The translations under genes and the position numbers were made by a program. Shown here piece after piece: positions 8,061 to 19,509 of a DNA stretch of 64,000 bases; positions within the stretch are counted from its first letter, which is position 1, and the number at the start of each line of letters is the position of its first letter. A model generated the notes under the pieces. That model was given only the letters and a program-made list of their open reading frames with translations, was not told the origin of the DNA and ran no database searches. The DNA lies in contig NC_057381.1 in NCBI RefSeq assembly GCF_016906535.1, positions 1,736,001-1,800,000 on the forward strand. The letters are read 5' to 3'. The stretch comes from Rhizoctonia solani. Taxonomy: Eukaryota > Basidiomycota > Agaricomycetes > Cantharellales > Ceratobasidiaceae.

Positions 8061-11000
8061 GTTTGGTTAGCTTTGGACTAAGGGTCTTTAGCTTCACATT
8101 TTTGGCGTCTAGCCAGGCTTCTTCCCCGATTTCAAACTCAAGTGGTTCTCCTACTTCTCCGGCCACCATGCGTGTCTTTGATTGCCGGAGTGCTGCCTCT
8201 ATTTCCCGCCATTGTTCTTCCATCTGGGTTGCTAGATTGTCTGCCTCAGGGACGTCTGTTGGGACGTTACTTGGAGTCAAGGAAGGTTCCCAGCCGTATA
8301 GTGCCTTAAAGGGGGATTTGCCTGTTGAACTGTGTACTGCGTTGTTGTAGGCAAATTCTGCCATTGGTAACCACTTGACCCAGTCTTTCTGGTTTACCCC
8401 TGAGTATGCCCGTAAAAAGTGTTCGACCATGGGATTCACACGTTCTGTTTGCCCGTTGCTTTGAGGATGATAGGCCAAAGAGAAGTGGGGGTCTATTCCC
8501 AGGCGTTGGTACAGGGCCTTCAGGAATTTGTTATTAAACACCCATCCGCGGTCTGATACTGTCTTCTCAGGCATGCCGTAGCGTTTCCATACATGGCGTA
8601 GGAATAGGTCTGCTAACTCCGGGGCCTTGAGCTTCTTGGAACACTCTACTAGGATTACGTACTTGGTAAAACTATCCACAATGACCAGGATAGAATCACA
8701 ATTTCCGTCTTTGGGCAGGTCTACTATCATGTTGTATGACACATGTTGCCACGGGTGTGATGAGAGTTCTAGAGGCTGAGGTGGGATCGACGTGTACTTG
8801 GGTTTCCAAATCCGTTGGCAGATTTCACATGAGTCAACGTGCCAGTATGTGTTGGCACGGATGCCAGGCCAGTAGTAAGTCCTGGATACTAACTCTAGAG
8901 TCCTCTGTCTGCCTGGGTGGCCCGCCAATGGGCTATCATGGAAGATTCTGAGCAAATCCGTCCTTAAGGTTCCTACATCCGGTACTACAATCCGTCCTTG
9001 GTAAAACAATAGGCCAGCCTCCATTTCATAATCCTTGAATGCGCGTTTAATGGAGGGTGGTGCCTTGGACTCATTTTGTAGGAACTGTAAGATCTCTTCC
9101 AAGGATTCATCCTGGTCTAGAGAGGCCTTGATCTGGTGTTGTAGCTCTTTTTTGGGAGTCACTAGGGCAACGTTGGCAAATACGGGGTCCGGGAGCATGG
9201 TTTGATCCGCAGGTGGAATGTCAGCATGATCAGCACGTTGTGAGAGGGCATCAGGTTTTCCTGACTGTTTCCCTGGGCGGTAGACTATCTGGAAATTGTA
9301 TCCGGCAAGTAGTAAATGCCATTGTGCATGGCGTCGGTTGAATGTCCGGGATTCTTTCCAATATTCCAGGTTACAATGGTCCGTGAACACAGTGACTGGT
9401 TGTGGTGTTCCTTCCAAGAAGATGCACCAGTACTCAAAGGAGCGGATGATGGCTAGAAGCTCCTTGTTGTGCGTGTCATAGTTTTGCTTGGCCCCCTTGA
9501 ATGACTCCGATAAGAAACCTAATGGGTGCAGGCGGCCGTCTTCTTGGCGTTGGCTGAGTATGGATCCCAAGGCTGCACCAGAGGCGTCTGTTTCCAAGAA
9601 ATAAGGCTTGGAGGGATCAGCGTGACAAAGGACCGGGGCGTTGGTGATGGCATCCTTTAACCCTTGGAAGGCTTCTTGTTCCCTGGTGTCCCACTTCCAC
9701 AGTGTGTCCTTTTTCACTAGGTTATGTAACGGCCTAGCCATGTGGCTAAAGTTGGCAACAAAACAACAAAGGAAGTTGGCAAATCCTAGAAACAATTGGA
9801 CTTCTTTAACCTTAGTAGGTACCGGCCAGTCTTGTACCGCCTGGATTTTGAGCTTATCCAGGCTAAAACCCTTATCTGAGATGATGATCCCTAGGTATTC
9901 CACAGAGGTGACGTGGAACGTGCACTTGGATGCCTTGCAGAACAGTTGATTTTCCATTAGTTGCCTCAGAACCTCATGAACGTGTTGTGTATGCAATGCG
10001 TCATCCTTAGAGTATATCAGGATATCATCAAGGTAGATAATGACGCATACATCCAGTAAATCCTTGAATAGCTCGTTCATGAAATGCTGAAAGGCGGCAG
10101 GTGCGTTTGTTAAGCCAAAGGTCATAACCAGGGATTTGTAGAGGCCATACTTTGTTTGGAATGCGGTTTTCCATTTGTCACCTTCTTTTACCCGTACGTT
10201 GTTGTAACCCCAACGTAAGTCCAGCTTGGTGAAGACCTTGGCGCCGCAGAGCTGGGCCATGAGGTCGTCTGGACAAGGAAGCGGGTAGACGTTCTTTTTG
10301 GTACGGTTGTTAAGGCGGCGATAATCAACAACTAGACGGCGGGACCCATCCTTTTTGGGTACAAACATTACAGGGGAGCTGATAGAAGATTTACTGGGGC
10401 GGATCTTGCCTGCCTTGAGTTCATCCCTGAGCCAATCTTTGAGTGTGGTGGATTCGGCGTCAGTCATGCTATATAGCGGAGAGTTCAAGGGGCCTTCTTC
10501 TGTCAGTTCAATCCCAATGTCGTAATGCTGGTGTGGGGGAAGCTTGTTGAATTCCTCCTCTCCAAATACCTTGGCGTATTGATGGTATTTGGAAGGGACT
10601 CCTTCAAGGGGGTTCTGATCAGCTTCCTCCTCCTCAGCAATGGCTACATGTTCCGGTGGTGCATGGGGAAAGGAGAGGGTGCGTTGATTCCAATCGATCT
10701 CTGGATTATGGGCATCCAACCATTTCAATCCCAAGATGGCGGCGTGGGACCCTGTGTTGCAGATCAAGAAGGTCTTGGTCATACATTTGCCATCAAAGGA
10801 GAAGGTTAGGTTAGCCTTCTTCCAAATTTTGCCAGCCTGGGGGCTCAACCCATCAAGCATAGTCACGGTGCGGGGAGAAGGGAGGTCTATGAGTGGAAGG
10901 CGGAGTGATTCCGCAGTACGGGGGTGAAGGAAAGAAGAGGTGGCGCCTGAGTCTATCAGGACTTCTAAGGGTTCCGCTTTTTTCTCTGGTGTGATCAAAA

Positions 11001-11103
11001 TGGTGAAGAGGGGTGACATTTTACTACTAGATATATTACAAAATTCAATACACAAGCCAGAGTCCTTGGGGTCCTTGCGCGCGGCAGCAGGTCCCCTTAG
11101 TCT
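8061..11103 (-). pseudogene. Element C pol, 3' truncated by D
   Basis: Open from the gag overlap down to the D junction (about 1,010 codons). Same order as A: protease LIDSGATSSF, RT with YLDDILIYS, RNase H with ETDASGAALGS, integrase finger (CEICQR) and D,D,E core (IVDSFTKY, SDRGWVFNN, GQTERVN). It stops after a KTLSPKLTK-like segment, so the last part of integrase and the chromodomain are missing. The final four residues before the stop come from element D LTR sequence. Apart from the truncation it has no stop or frameshift. Confidence 0.88.
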
Positions 11104-11109
11104 TTTCCC
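11068..11109 (-). other. Candidate -1 frameshift signal, gag-pol of C
   Basis: On the minus strand the heptamer G GGA AAA (11109-11103) lies in gag phase just before the stop. A stem follows with GGGG pairing CCCC, CC with GG and GC with GC. The -1 frame continues as pol. Same layout as in element A. Confidence 0.58.
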
Positions 11110-12448
11110 GATTCTGGTCCAGACTCTTTGCCAATCTTGGCGGCTTCTTTCTTGACGCCTTCCTCCTTGGGTGTGGCTTTCCAGCCAGTGCGGCATTCTG
11201 CAAACTTGTGCCCTGATTTGCCGCACTTGATGCATAGGCCTTCAGCCCGGCGGCGGTTCCGTTCCTCCTCAGAGACAAAATTGGGATTGTTGGAGAGGCG
11301 CCCTGGTCTTGTGGCCTGTTGGCCGGTACTTGTCCCCCTGTTGGGGGTAGTGGCGGGGGCGCCAGGCTTATTGCCTCTTGGGTGACTGGCGCGTTCCTCT
11401 TGGAGGGCGTTGTCGATGACCAGAGCCGCGTTCTGCAGCTCAAGGAGTGTTGTGGGGCGCCGCTCTTGAGTAGCAATGAGGCGGCTGACCTCCCAATGGA
11501 GGCCACGTGCGAATTGCCCACAAAGGGCGGCGTTGTTCCAGTCTAGGTCCATGGCAATGGTCCTAAACTTTGTGATGTACTCAGCACAGCTTCCTGTCTG
11601 AGTGAGTTGTGTGATTTGCCGCTTGGCGGCTCGCGTGGCATTGGGGTTGCCAAATGCAGCCAAGAACTCCATCCTAAATTCATCAACTGTTTGGATAAGG
11701 GCCCTATGGGACCCGAGTTGATCAAGATGGGGGTGAGCCCAGGCTCCTGCTACGTCCTTCATATTCATTAGGAGGAACAACAGGACCTCCTGATCCGTGG
11801 GGAACATCCGTTGATTCAGACGTACCCATGCCAACATCCGTGTGAGCCATTGGCGGGCTTTGTTCCCTATCTTCCCCGTATAGGCGTCAGGGTGGTCCAC
11901 CTTGACCAGGGCTTGATAAGTGGCTACAGGGGCCACTGGTTGTGGGACTTGGGGGGATTGGAGCCAGATAGGCGTAGGTGCAGGGGGAGTATGGACTTGC
12001 GGGGAGCTCGGACAGGCATTGGTTGTGCAAAGACGGGGGGAGCCTTTGTGGGGTTAGCCCGGGCAACAAGGGGCGCACTAGGCGCTGGAAGAGGGTCGGT
12101 TTTGGGTAGGGGCCTGGGCGTGGCCTCAATTGCTGGAGGTTTCCGGTCTTCTGGTGTGTGTGGGGTTCCACCCCTAGCCTCAATGCAAGTGAGGGCTTGG
12201 TTGACTGCTCCCATCCAGTCTTGGGCTTCTTTTGTGGCTTCTTTTTGCTCCTTGAGTTCCTGTTCAAGCCGGAGGACTTGGTTTTGCAATCCCAGGAGGA
12301 GGGAGATTGTGCGGCTGAGGGAGATTTCCCCATAGACCTTGGGTTCAAGGCTTGTTGGCTCATTGGTGGTTGCCGAAATAGCGGGTCCCAACTCTCCTTG
12401 ATCAAGAGGGGACGGGGGACAAGCGGTGCTCCGGGAACGGGTTGCCAT
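11097..12448 (-). pseudogene. Element C gag with internal frameshift
   Basis: ATG at 12448 begins MATRSRSTACPPSP and has no stop at codon 10, unlike A and B. The N-terminal part runs in one frame to about 12000. The capsid core (VKVDHPDAYTGKIG onward) and the CCHC knuckle CIKCGKSGHKFAEC lie in another frame ending at 11097. A one-base net indel near 12000-12015, in the Pro-rich linker, explains the break. The role is as for element A gag. It overlaps pol at its 3' end. Confidence 0.82.
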
Positions 12449-12944
12449 TTCATGGGGGTAGGAACGGCCTTGGTGAGAAGTAGTGCGCTGGGAGGCGCGG
12501 GAGGAAGCGCAAGAGGGAGTGCGGGAGGTAATGATGGGCGATGTGGGGGGAAGTGGGGGCTATGTAGCCAAGGGTGCCTATAACAGGACTTATGGGTTGC
12601 TTTTACTACTCAAACGCTAAACCTTTGTCTCAACCAACCTAGCGTTGGACAGTCCTTTCAACCAATCAGCAGCCGTGAGCGGGCGTGATGTGGAGCAGGT
12701 TTTCTGCAAGCGGGTGGATCGACTGTCTAAGGTCGCAGGTAGAGGGTGCAGTGACCGGGGGTATGCGGACGATTAAGGCCTGTCTGCCTTGTAGTAATTT
12801 GGTACTAGGTGGGACCAACGCTGGTTTGATTATTAACAGCAAAAGGCGAGTCCGATCACCTGATTTCCCTTGTACTAGTACAGGAGGCTCTCTTGTTTGT
12901 TGGATCTAAGTGGTTGGGGTACAGAACGGTTTGCAACCAACGTA

Positions 12945-12957
12945 AGGTCAATTACCT
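12945..12957 (-). promoter_or_regulatory. Self-priming primer-binding site of element C
   Basis: The plus-strand text AGGTCAATTACCT abuts the LTR edge at 12960. It matches AGGTTGATTACCT of the LTR RNA start region in 11 of 13 bases. The leader 12449-12944 shows no gene. Confidence 0.6.
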
Positions 12958-12959
12958 AG

Positions 12960-13541
12960 TGTCCTAGACGTCTGTAAGGACGTCAAGGAGGCGGGCGCTT
13001 GCGGCCGGGTAAGACTAAGTAAAAACCGCTTAAGGCGGTGGGCAAGCTACCTACAACAACAACCAACTATACTACAGCGACCAAGCCTGTAAGGGCAATG
13101 GTGAGCTAGCTAAGTACAACAAGGAAGTTGCTTAAGGCAACCTAAAACTAAGTAACTAAGTGTTTACTGGACCTAAGGTCCTCGTACAGTGGGTAGATGC
13201 AACAAGAGGTAATCAACCTGGGTGTTACCATGGTTGGTTGGCCTTCTTATATATTACAAGGGTGAACTAATTACAAATACAATATATGCAATACTATAAC
13301 CAATAAGAACCCTGATCCGCAGTTGGCCTTACTCATGCATACGTGTCACTGACATGTCATAGTGATGTCATCAGGTGGAGGTGGCTACGTATGCTGAGGT
13401 AAGCGCGGATGGGGACATGGCTTGGCGCTTAGCGTATGATATAAGCGCCGAAGTCACGTGATTGAAAATGTTGTCCGTTAACCTTTGTTTAAATTCGAGA
13501 AAATGGGAATAAATTCCCTGGTATCAACTGTGTCTACAACA
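12960..13541 (-). repeat. LTR shared by elements B (3') and C (5')
   Basis: Plus-strand edges TGTCCTAGACG and TGTCTACAACA. On its right lie the B purine tract and pol C-terminus; on its left lie the C primer-binding site and leader. So one LTR serves as 3' LTR of B and 5' LTR of C. It carries TCACGTGA at 13454-13461 and the conserved hairpin at 13424-13449. Confidence 0.9.
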
Positions 13542-16500
13542 CTGCCCCCCCTTTAAGGGCCTTGGCGGCGCCGAGGGCCTTCCTTTTCATTTCTTTTTCA
13601 AATTTTTCTAGGATTTTCTTGGCGTTTTTGAGGTTTTCCCTTGGTTCCCAGGTATTCTCCTCTGATCCATAGCCTTTCCATTTTACCCTAAAAAACCACT
13701 TCCTGTTCCTTTCTTCCATGTCTGTGATCCCTTCAACCTTGTATTCTTCTTCTCCATCCACGGTGACAGGTGGTGGCCGGTTCTTGAAGTTGCGCTTTTT
13801 GTCCCTTTTGACCTTTGACAGAAGACCCACGTAGAAAACATTGTGGATTCTCATTGTTGGCGGGAGTTCTAGGCGGTAAGCTCTGTCGGAGATTTTCTCG
13901 GTTACTCTGAAGGGGCCTAGGCGTTGTTTGGTTAGCTTTGGACTAAGGGTCTTTAGCTTCATGTTTTTGGCGTCTAGCCAGGCTTCTTCCCCAATTTCAA
14001 ACTCAAGTGGTTCTCCTACTTCTCCGGCCACCATGCGTGACTTTGATTGCCGGAGTGCTGCCTCTATTTCCCGCCATTGTGCTTCCATCTGGGTTGCTAG
14101 ATTGTGTGCCTCAGGGACATCTGTTGGGACGTTACTTGGAGTCAAGGAAGGTTCCCAACCGTATAGCGCTTTAAAGGGAGATCTGCCTGTTGAGCTATGT
14201 ACCGCGTTGTTGTAGGCAAATTCCGCCATTGGTAACCACTTGACCCAGTCTTTCTGGTTTACCCCTGAGTAGGCCCGTAAAAAGTGTTTGACCGTGGGGT
14301 TCACACGTTCTGTTTGCCCGTTGCTTTGAGGATGATAGGCCGAAGAGAAGTGGGGGTCTATTCCCAGGCGTTGGTACAGGGCCTTCAGGAATTTGTTATT
14401 AAACACCCGTCCGCGGTCTGATACTGTCTTTTCAGGCATGCCATAGCGTTTCCATACGTGGCGTAAGAATAGGTCTGCTAACTCCGGGGCTTTGAGCTTC
14501 TTGGAACACTCTACTAGGATTACGTACTTGGTAAAACTATCCACAATGACCAGGATAGAATCACTATTTCTGTCTTTGGGCAGGTCTACTATCATGTCGT
14601 ATGACACATGTTGCCACAGGCGTGATGGGAGTTCCAGAGGCTGAGGTGGGATAGACGCATACTTGGGTTTCCAAATCCGTTGGCAGATTTCACATGAGTC
14701 AACGTGCCAGTATGTGTCGGCACGGATGCCGGGCCAGTAGTAAGTCCTGGACACTAACTCTAGGGTCCTCTGTCTGCCTGGGTGGCCCGCCAATGGGCTA
14801 TCGTGGAAGATTCTGAGCAAATCCGTTCTTAAGGTTCCTACATCCGGTACTACAATCCGTCCTTGGTAAAACAATAGGCCAGCCTCCATTTCATAATCCT
14901 TGAATGCGCGTTTAATGGAGGGTGGTGCCTTGGACTCATTTTGTAGGAACTGCAAGATCTCTTCCAAGGATTCATCCTGGTCTAGAGAAGTCTCGATCTG
15001 GCATTGTAGCTCTTTTTTGGGAGTTACTAGGGCAATGTTGGCGAATACGGGGTCCGGGAGCATGGTTTGATCCGCAGGTGGAATGTCAGTGTGGTCTGAA
15101 TGGCGTGAAAGGGCGTCTGGTTTCCCTGATTGCTTCCCAGGTTGGTAGACAATCTGGAAATTGTACCTGGCTAGTAGCAGGTGCCATTGTGCATGGCAAC
15201 GATTGAACGTTCTTGACTCCCTCCAATATTCTAGATTCCAATGGTCTGTGAAAACTGTGATGGGGTGGAGTGTCCCTTCCAAAAAGATGCGCCAATACTC
15301 AAACGATTGGATGATGGCCAGGAGTTCCTTGTTGTGGGTGTTGTAGTTTTGCTTGGCGCCTTTGAACAATTCAGACAAGAATCCTAGGGGGTGTAGACGG
15401 CCGTCTTCCTGTCGTTGACTGAGTATGGACCCTAGAGCTGCGCCGGAGGCATCCGTTTCTAAAAAGTAGGGTTTTGATGGGTCGGCGTGACAAAGAACTG
15501 GGGCGTTGGTGATAGCATCTTTCAATCCCTGGAAGGCTTCTTGTTCCTTGATGTCCCATTTCCACGGCGTGTCTTTCTTGACTAGGTTATGTAACGGCCT
15601 AGCCAGGTGGCTGAAGTTGGCGACAAAACAACAAAGGAAGTTGGCAAATCCTAGGAATGATTGGACTTCTTTGACTTTAGTTGGTACCAGCCATTCTTGT
15701 ACTGCCTGGATTTTGAGCTTATCCAGACTGAAACCCTTATCTGAAACAATGATTCCCAGGTATTCCACAGAGGTAACGTGGAATGTACACTTCGATGCTT
15801 TGCAGAATAACTGGTTATCCATTAACGCTTCAGGACTTTGTGAACATGCTTTGTGTGGGACGCGTCATCTCTGGAGTAAATCAGGATGTCATCAAGGTAG
15901 ATGATGACGCATACGTCCAGTAAGTCTTTGAACAGTTCATTCATGAAATGCTGGAAGGCGGCAGGGGCATTTGTCAGGCCAAAGGTCATGACCAGGGATT
16001 TGTAGAGACCGTACTTGGTTTGGAACGCTGTTTTCCATTTGTCACCTTCCTTAACGCGGACATTGTTGTAACCCCATCTCAGGTCTAGCTTGGTGAAGAC
16101 CTTGGCGCCGCGGAGCTGGGCCATAAGGTCATCTGGACGGGGTAATGGATATACATTTTTTTTTGTCCGGTTGTTTGATCGGCAGTAGTTGACAACCAGT
16201 CGGCGGGAACCATCCTTTTTGGGAACAAACATTACGGGGGAACTAATTGATGATTTGCTGGGACGGATCTTCCCAGCCTTGAGCTCGTCCCTGAGCCAGT
16301 CCTTAAGTGTGACGGACTCGGCATTGGTCATGCTGTATAAGGGTGAGTTCAAGGGGCCTTCTTCCGTAAGTTCTATGCCAATATTGTAATGCCTGTGGGG
16401 GGGAAGCTTGTTGAATTCTTCTTCCCCAAATACCTTGGCATACTGGTGGTATTCAGGGGGTACTCCTTCAAGAGGGTTCTTATCAGCTTCCTCCTCCTTG

Positions 16501-16970
16501 GCAATAGCAGCGTGTTCCGGTGGTGTGTGGGGAAAGGAGAGTGTGCGTTGGTTCCAATTGATTTCCGGGTTATGGGCGTCTAGCCACTTCAATCCCAAGA
16601 TGGTGGCATGGGACCCTGTATTGCAAATCAGGAAGGTCTTGGTTATTTGTTTGCCATCTAAGGAGAAGGTTAGAGTGGCCTTCTTCCAGATTTTACCAGC
16701 CTGGGGGCTTGACCCATTGAGCATTGTGACGGTGCGGGGTGTAGGGAGGTCAATGAGTGGAAGGCAGAGTGATTCCGCAGTGCAAGGGTGCATGAAGGAG
16801 GATGTGGCGCCTGAGTTGATCAGGACTTCTCATGGTTCCGCTCTTTTCTCTGGTTTGATTGGAATAGTGAACAGCGGTTGATTTCTATGTGAAGTAGATA
16901 TATTACATAATTCCAAGACAAAACCAGAGTCCTTGGGGTCCTTGCGTGCGGCAGCAGGTACCCTTACTCT
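13534..16970 (-). pseudogene. Element B pol, inactivated
   Basis: Same domain order as A. Three lesions are visible: a TGA just upstream of the protease motif (about 16830); the protease motif reads NSGA instead of DSGA, losing the catalytic Asp; and a one-base deletion near 15822-15828 shifts frame inside RT, shortly after YLDDILIYS. Downstream, RNase H, integrase and chromodomain (WFFRVKWKGYGSEENTWEP) stay open to a TAG made by the first bases of the LTR. Confidence 0.88.
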
Positions 16971-18316
16971 TTTCCTGATTGGTACTTGGAGTCTTTGCCA
17001 ATCTTGGCAGTTTCCTTGGCTTTCCCCTTGTCCTCAATAGGGGTAGCCTTCCAGCCCGTGCGGCATTCCGCAAACTTGTGGCCCATTTTACCGCACTTGA
17101 TGCAAGCGCCGGCGGCGCGGCGGCGGTTTTGTTCTTCTTCCAACACAAAGTTTGGGTTGTTGGAGAGTTTCTTAGAACCAGTGCTTGATTGGCCGGCACT
17201 TGTCCCCCTTGCGGGGTTAGATGGTCTGCTAGACTTATTATCCTTTGGCGGATGGCTAGCACGCTCCTCACGGAGGGCGTTATCAATGACAAGTGCTGCA
17301 TTTTGCAGCTCTAGGAGGGTACGGGGGCGGTGTTTGCGGGTAGCAATTTGGCGGCTGACCTCCCAATGGAGGCCACGGGCAAACTGGCCTTGAAGGGCTG
17401 CGTCATTCCAGTCCAGTTCCATCGCCAAGGTCCTGAACTTTGTAATATAGTCCGCGCATGTGCCGGACTGGGTGAGGGTGGTAATTTTCCGCTCTGCGGC
17501 CCTTGTAGCGTCAGGGTCGCCAAATGCTGCCAAGAACTCCAATTTGAACCCTTCAACCGTTTGAATGATGGCCCAGTGTGAGCCAAGCTGGTCAAGGTGA
17601 GGGTGGGCCCAGGCCCCAGCGGTGTCCTTCATGTTCATCAAGAGGAAGGATAGAACCTCTTGGTTGGTGGGGAACATCCGCGAGTTGAGGCGGGTCCAGG
17701 CTAACATCCAAGTCAACCACTGTTTTGCTTTGCTCCCTATTTTGCCTGTGTAGGCGTCGGGGTGGTCAACCTTGACCGGAGCAGGATAGGCGGCGACTGG
17801 AGCCGGAGGTGGAGGGGCAGCTGTCCCAATCGGGGATTGGAGACGCGGAGATGGAGGGGGAGATGGGACTTGCGGGGGCACTGCTTGGACAGGAGTGGGT
17901 TGGGCAAAGGCGGGGAGCCCTCTAGACGGTTCGGGCCAGAATGAGACCCGACTAGTCAATCCAACAGGGTCAACTTTTGATAAGGGGCGTGGCGTTGCTT
18001 CCACAGCTGGGGGTTTTGTGTCTTCTGGGGTCCGGGGCCCATGGAGTTGGAGGCTTCTAAGCCCATCCTTGACAGTATCAACGGCTTGAGAGATGTTCTC
18101 AAGGTTGGTGCGGGCCTCAACCCCTGCTTCTTGGACTTCTTCCACTTTCCGCTCAAGGTGCTCAACTTGGCCAAGGAGGCCAAGGAGGAGGCTTGTAATT
18201 TGCTTGAGGGAAACTTCCCCAATTTCGACATAGGGGGTTGCCAAAAGTTGGGGTCCCAGCTCCCCTTGATTGATTGGGGAACGGGTTCAAGAGGCTGGCC
18301 AGGAACGGGTTGCCAT
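16964..18316 (-). pseudogene. Element B gag, TGA at codon 10
   Basis: ATG at 18316 begins MATRSWPAS then TGA; the frame then stays open to TAA at 16964. It contains an N-terminal coiled segment (QVEHLERKVEEVQEAG), a Pro-rich linker, the capsid core (VKVDHPDAYTGKIGSKAKQW) and CCHC knuckle CIKCGKMGHKFAEC. The TGA position is the same as in element A. The frameshift heptamer is degenerate (A GGA AAA). Confidence 0.82.
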
Positions 18317-18805
18317 GGTATGTGTTGGCAGGTAGGAGCGGCCAGCGTGAGAAGATGCACGGGACAAGGAGCGAGTGGGAGTGCGCGAGGTAATGGTGGG
18401 CGAGTGAGGGGGAGTGAGGGCTGTGTAGCCAGGGGTGCCTATATCAGGACTTATGAGCGCTTTGCTACGCAAACGCTAAACCTCTGCGTCAAACAACCTA
18501 GCGTTGGACAGTAAGTACCGCTAATTACAGCCGTGGGCAGGCGTAATGTAGGGCCTTGTTTCTGCAAGCGGGTGTATCTGCTGTCTGAGGTTGCTGGTAA
18601 CAGGTGCGGCAACTGTGGGTATGCGGATGATTAGAACCCGTCTGCCTTATAGCAATTTGGTACTAGGTGGAGCTGACGCTGGTTTGATTATTAACAGCAA
18701 AAGGCGAGCTTGATCACCTGTTTTCCCTTGTGCTAGTACAGGGGGTCTTCTTGTTTGTTGTAGCTAAGTGGGTGTGTTTGGTGGGCACAGTTTGAAACCA
18801 ACTTA

Positions 18806-18818
18806 AGGTCAATTACCT
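18806..18818 (-). promoter_or_regulatory. Self-priming primer-binding site of element B
   Basis: AGGTCAATTACCT on the plus strand, 2 bases from the LTR edge; same sequence as in C, with 11 of 13 bases matching the LTR RNA start region. The leader 18317-18805 shows no gene. Confidence 0.6.
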
Positions 18819-18820
18819 AG

Positions 18821-19391
18821 TGTCCTAGACGTCTGTAAGGACGTCAAGGGTGCGGGCGCTTGTGGCCGTGTGACTAGTACAGAAACCGCTTAAGGCGGCG
18901 ACGGGGTACCCTACAACAACAAACTACTATCTACAATGACCACACGCTATAAGGCGGCGGCAAGCTACGTATGTACAGCAAGGACAACGCTTAAGGCGTG
19001 TAACTAAGTGTTTTTACCGGGCTGTAAGGCCCTTGTACAGTGTAGGATGTGACAAGAGGTAATCAACCTGGGTGTTACCATGGTCGGTTGGCCTCCTTAT
19101 ATATTACAAGGGTGAACTAATTACAAATACAATATATGCAATACCATAACCAATAAGAACCCCGATCCGCAGTTGGCCTTACTCATGCATACGTGTCACT
19201 GACGTGTCATAGTGATGTCATCAGGTGGAGGTGGCTACGTATGCTGAGGTAAGCGCAGATGGGGACGTGGCTTGGCGCTTAGCGTATGATATAAGCGCCG
19301 AAGTCACGTGATCGAAAATGTTGTCCGTTAACCTTTGTTTAAATTCGAGAAAATGGGAATAAATTCCCTGGTATCAACTGTGTCTACAACA
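18821..19391 (-). repeat. 5' LTR of element B (571 bp)
   Basis: Plus-strand edges TGTCCTAGACG and TGTCTACAACA. In the last ~281 bases it differs from the 12960-13541 LTR by six transitions and no transversion. Has TCACGTGA at 19304-19311. Confidence 0.92.
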
Positions 19392-19509
19392 GATCTCCTT
19401 TGGGACTTGGTGGTAAGGGTAACCTATAATTTTTGCGCTGCCGCTTGTATACAAATGTTGATATAGCACAGAAAATCAAAGAGACCACAACTGGCAGGGT
19501 GATTGCCAT
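19392..19509 (-). pseudogene. Cytochrome P450 gene, 5' remnant cut by element B
   Basis: ATG at 19509 opens a 39-codon frame. It has a hydrophobic N-terminal anchor (MAITLPVVVSLIFCAIS), a basic stop-transfer patch (YKRQRKNYR) and the Pro-rich hinge LPLPPSPKGD, which precedes the catalytic domain in microsomal P450s. The intact P450 at 43679 has the equivalent LPLPPSPHADP. Coding then runs straight into the element B LTR. The rest of the gene should lie beyond the nest, left of the window. The remnant is divergent from the GCL gene. Confidence 0.75.

Larger units (their letters stand above)
8061..13541 (-). mobile_element. Element C: chromovirus of the A/B family, 3' end removed by D
   Basis: Minus-strand element: 5' LTR (12960-13541, shared with B), primer-binding site, gag, pol. 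It is cut at 8061 by element D, so the integrase C-terminus, chromodomain and 3' LTR should lie left of the window. Its pol frame is unbroken in the retained part; gag has a frameshift near 12000. Confidence 0.9.
12960..19391 (-). mobile_element. Element B: chromovirus with both LTRs, degenerate coding
   Basis: Full-length minus-strand element: 5' LTR 18821-19391, primer-binding site, gag, pol, purine tract (7 G) and 3' LTR 12960-13541. Gag has a TGA at codon 10. Pol has a stop beside the protease, a changed protease active site and a frameshift in RT. Its right flank GATCT (19392-19396) lies in a P450 gene. Confidence 0.92.
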
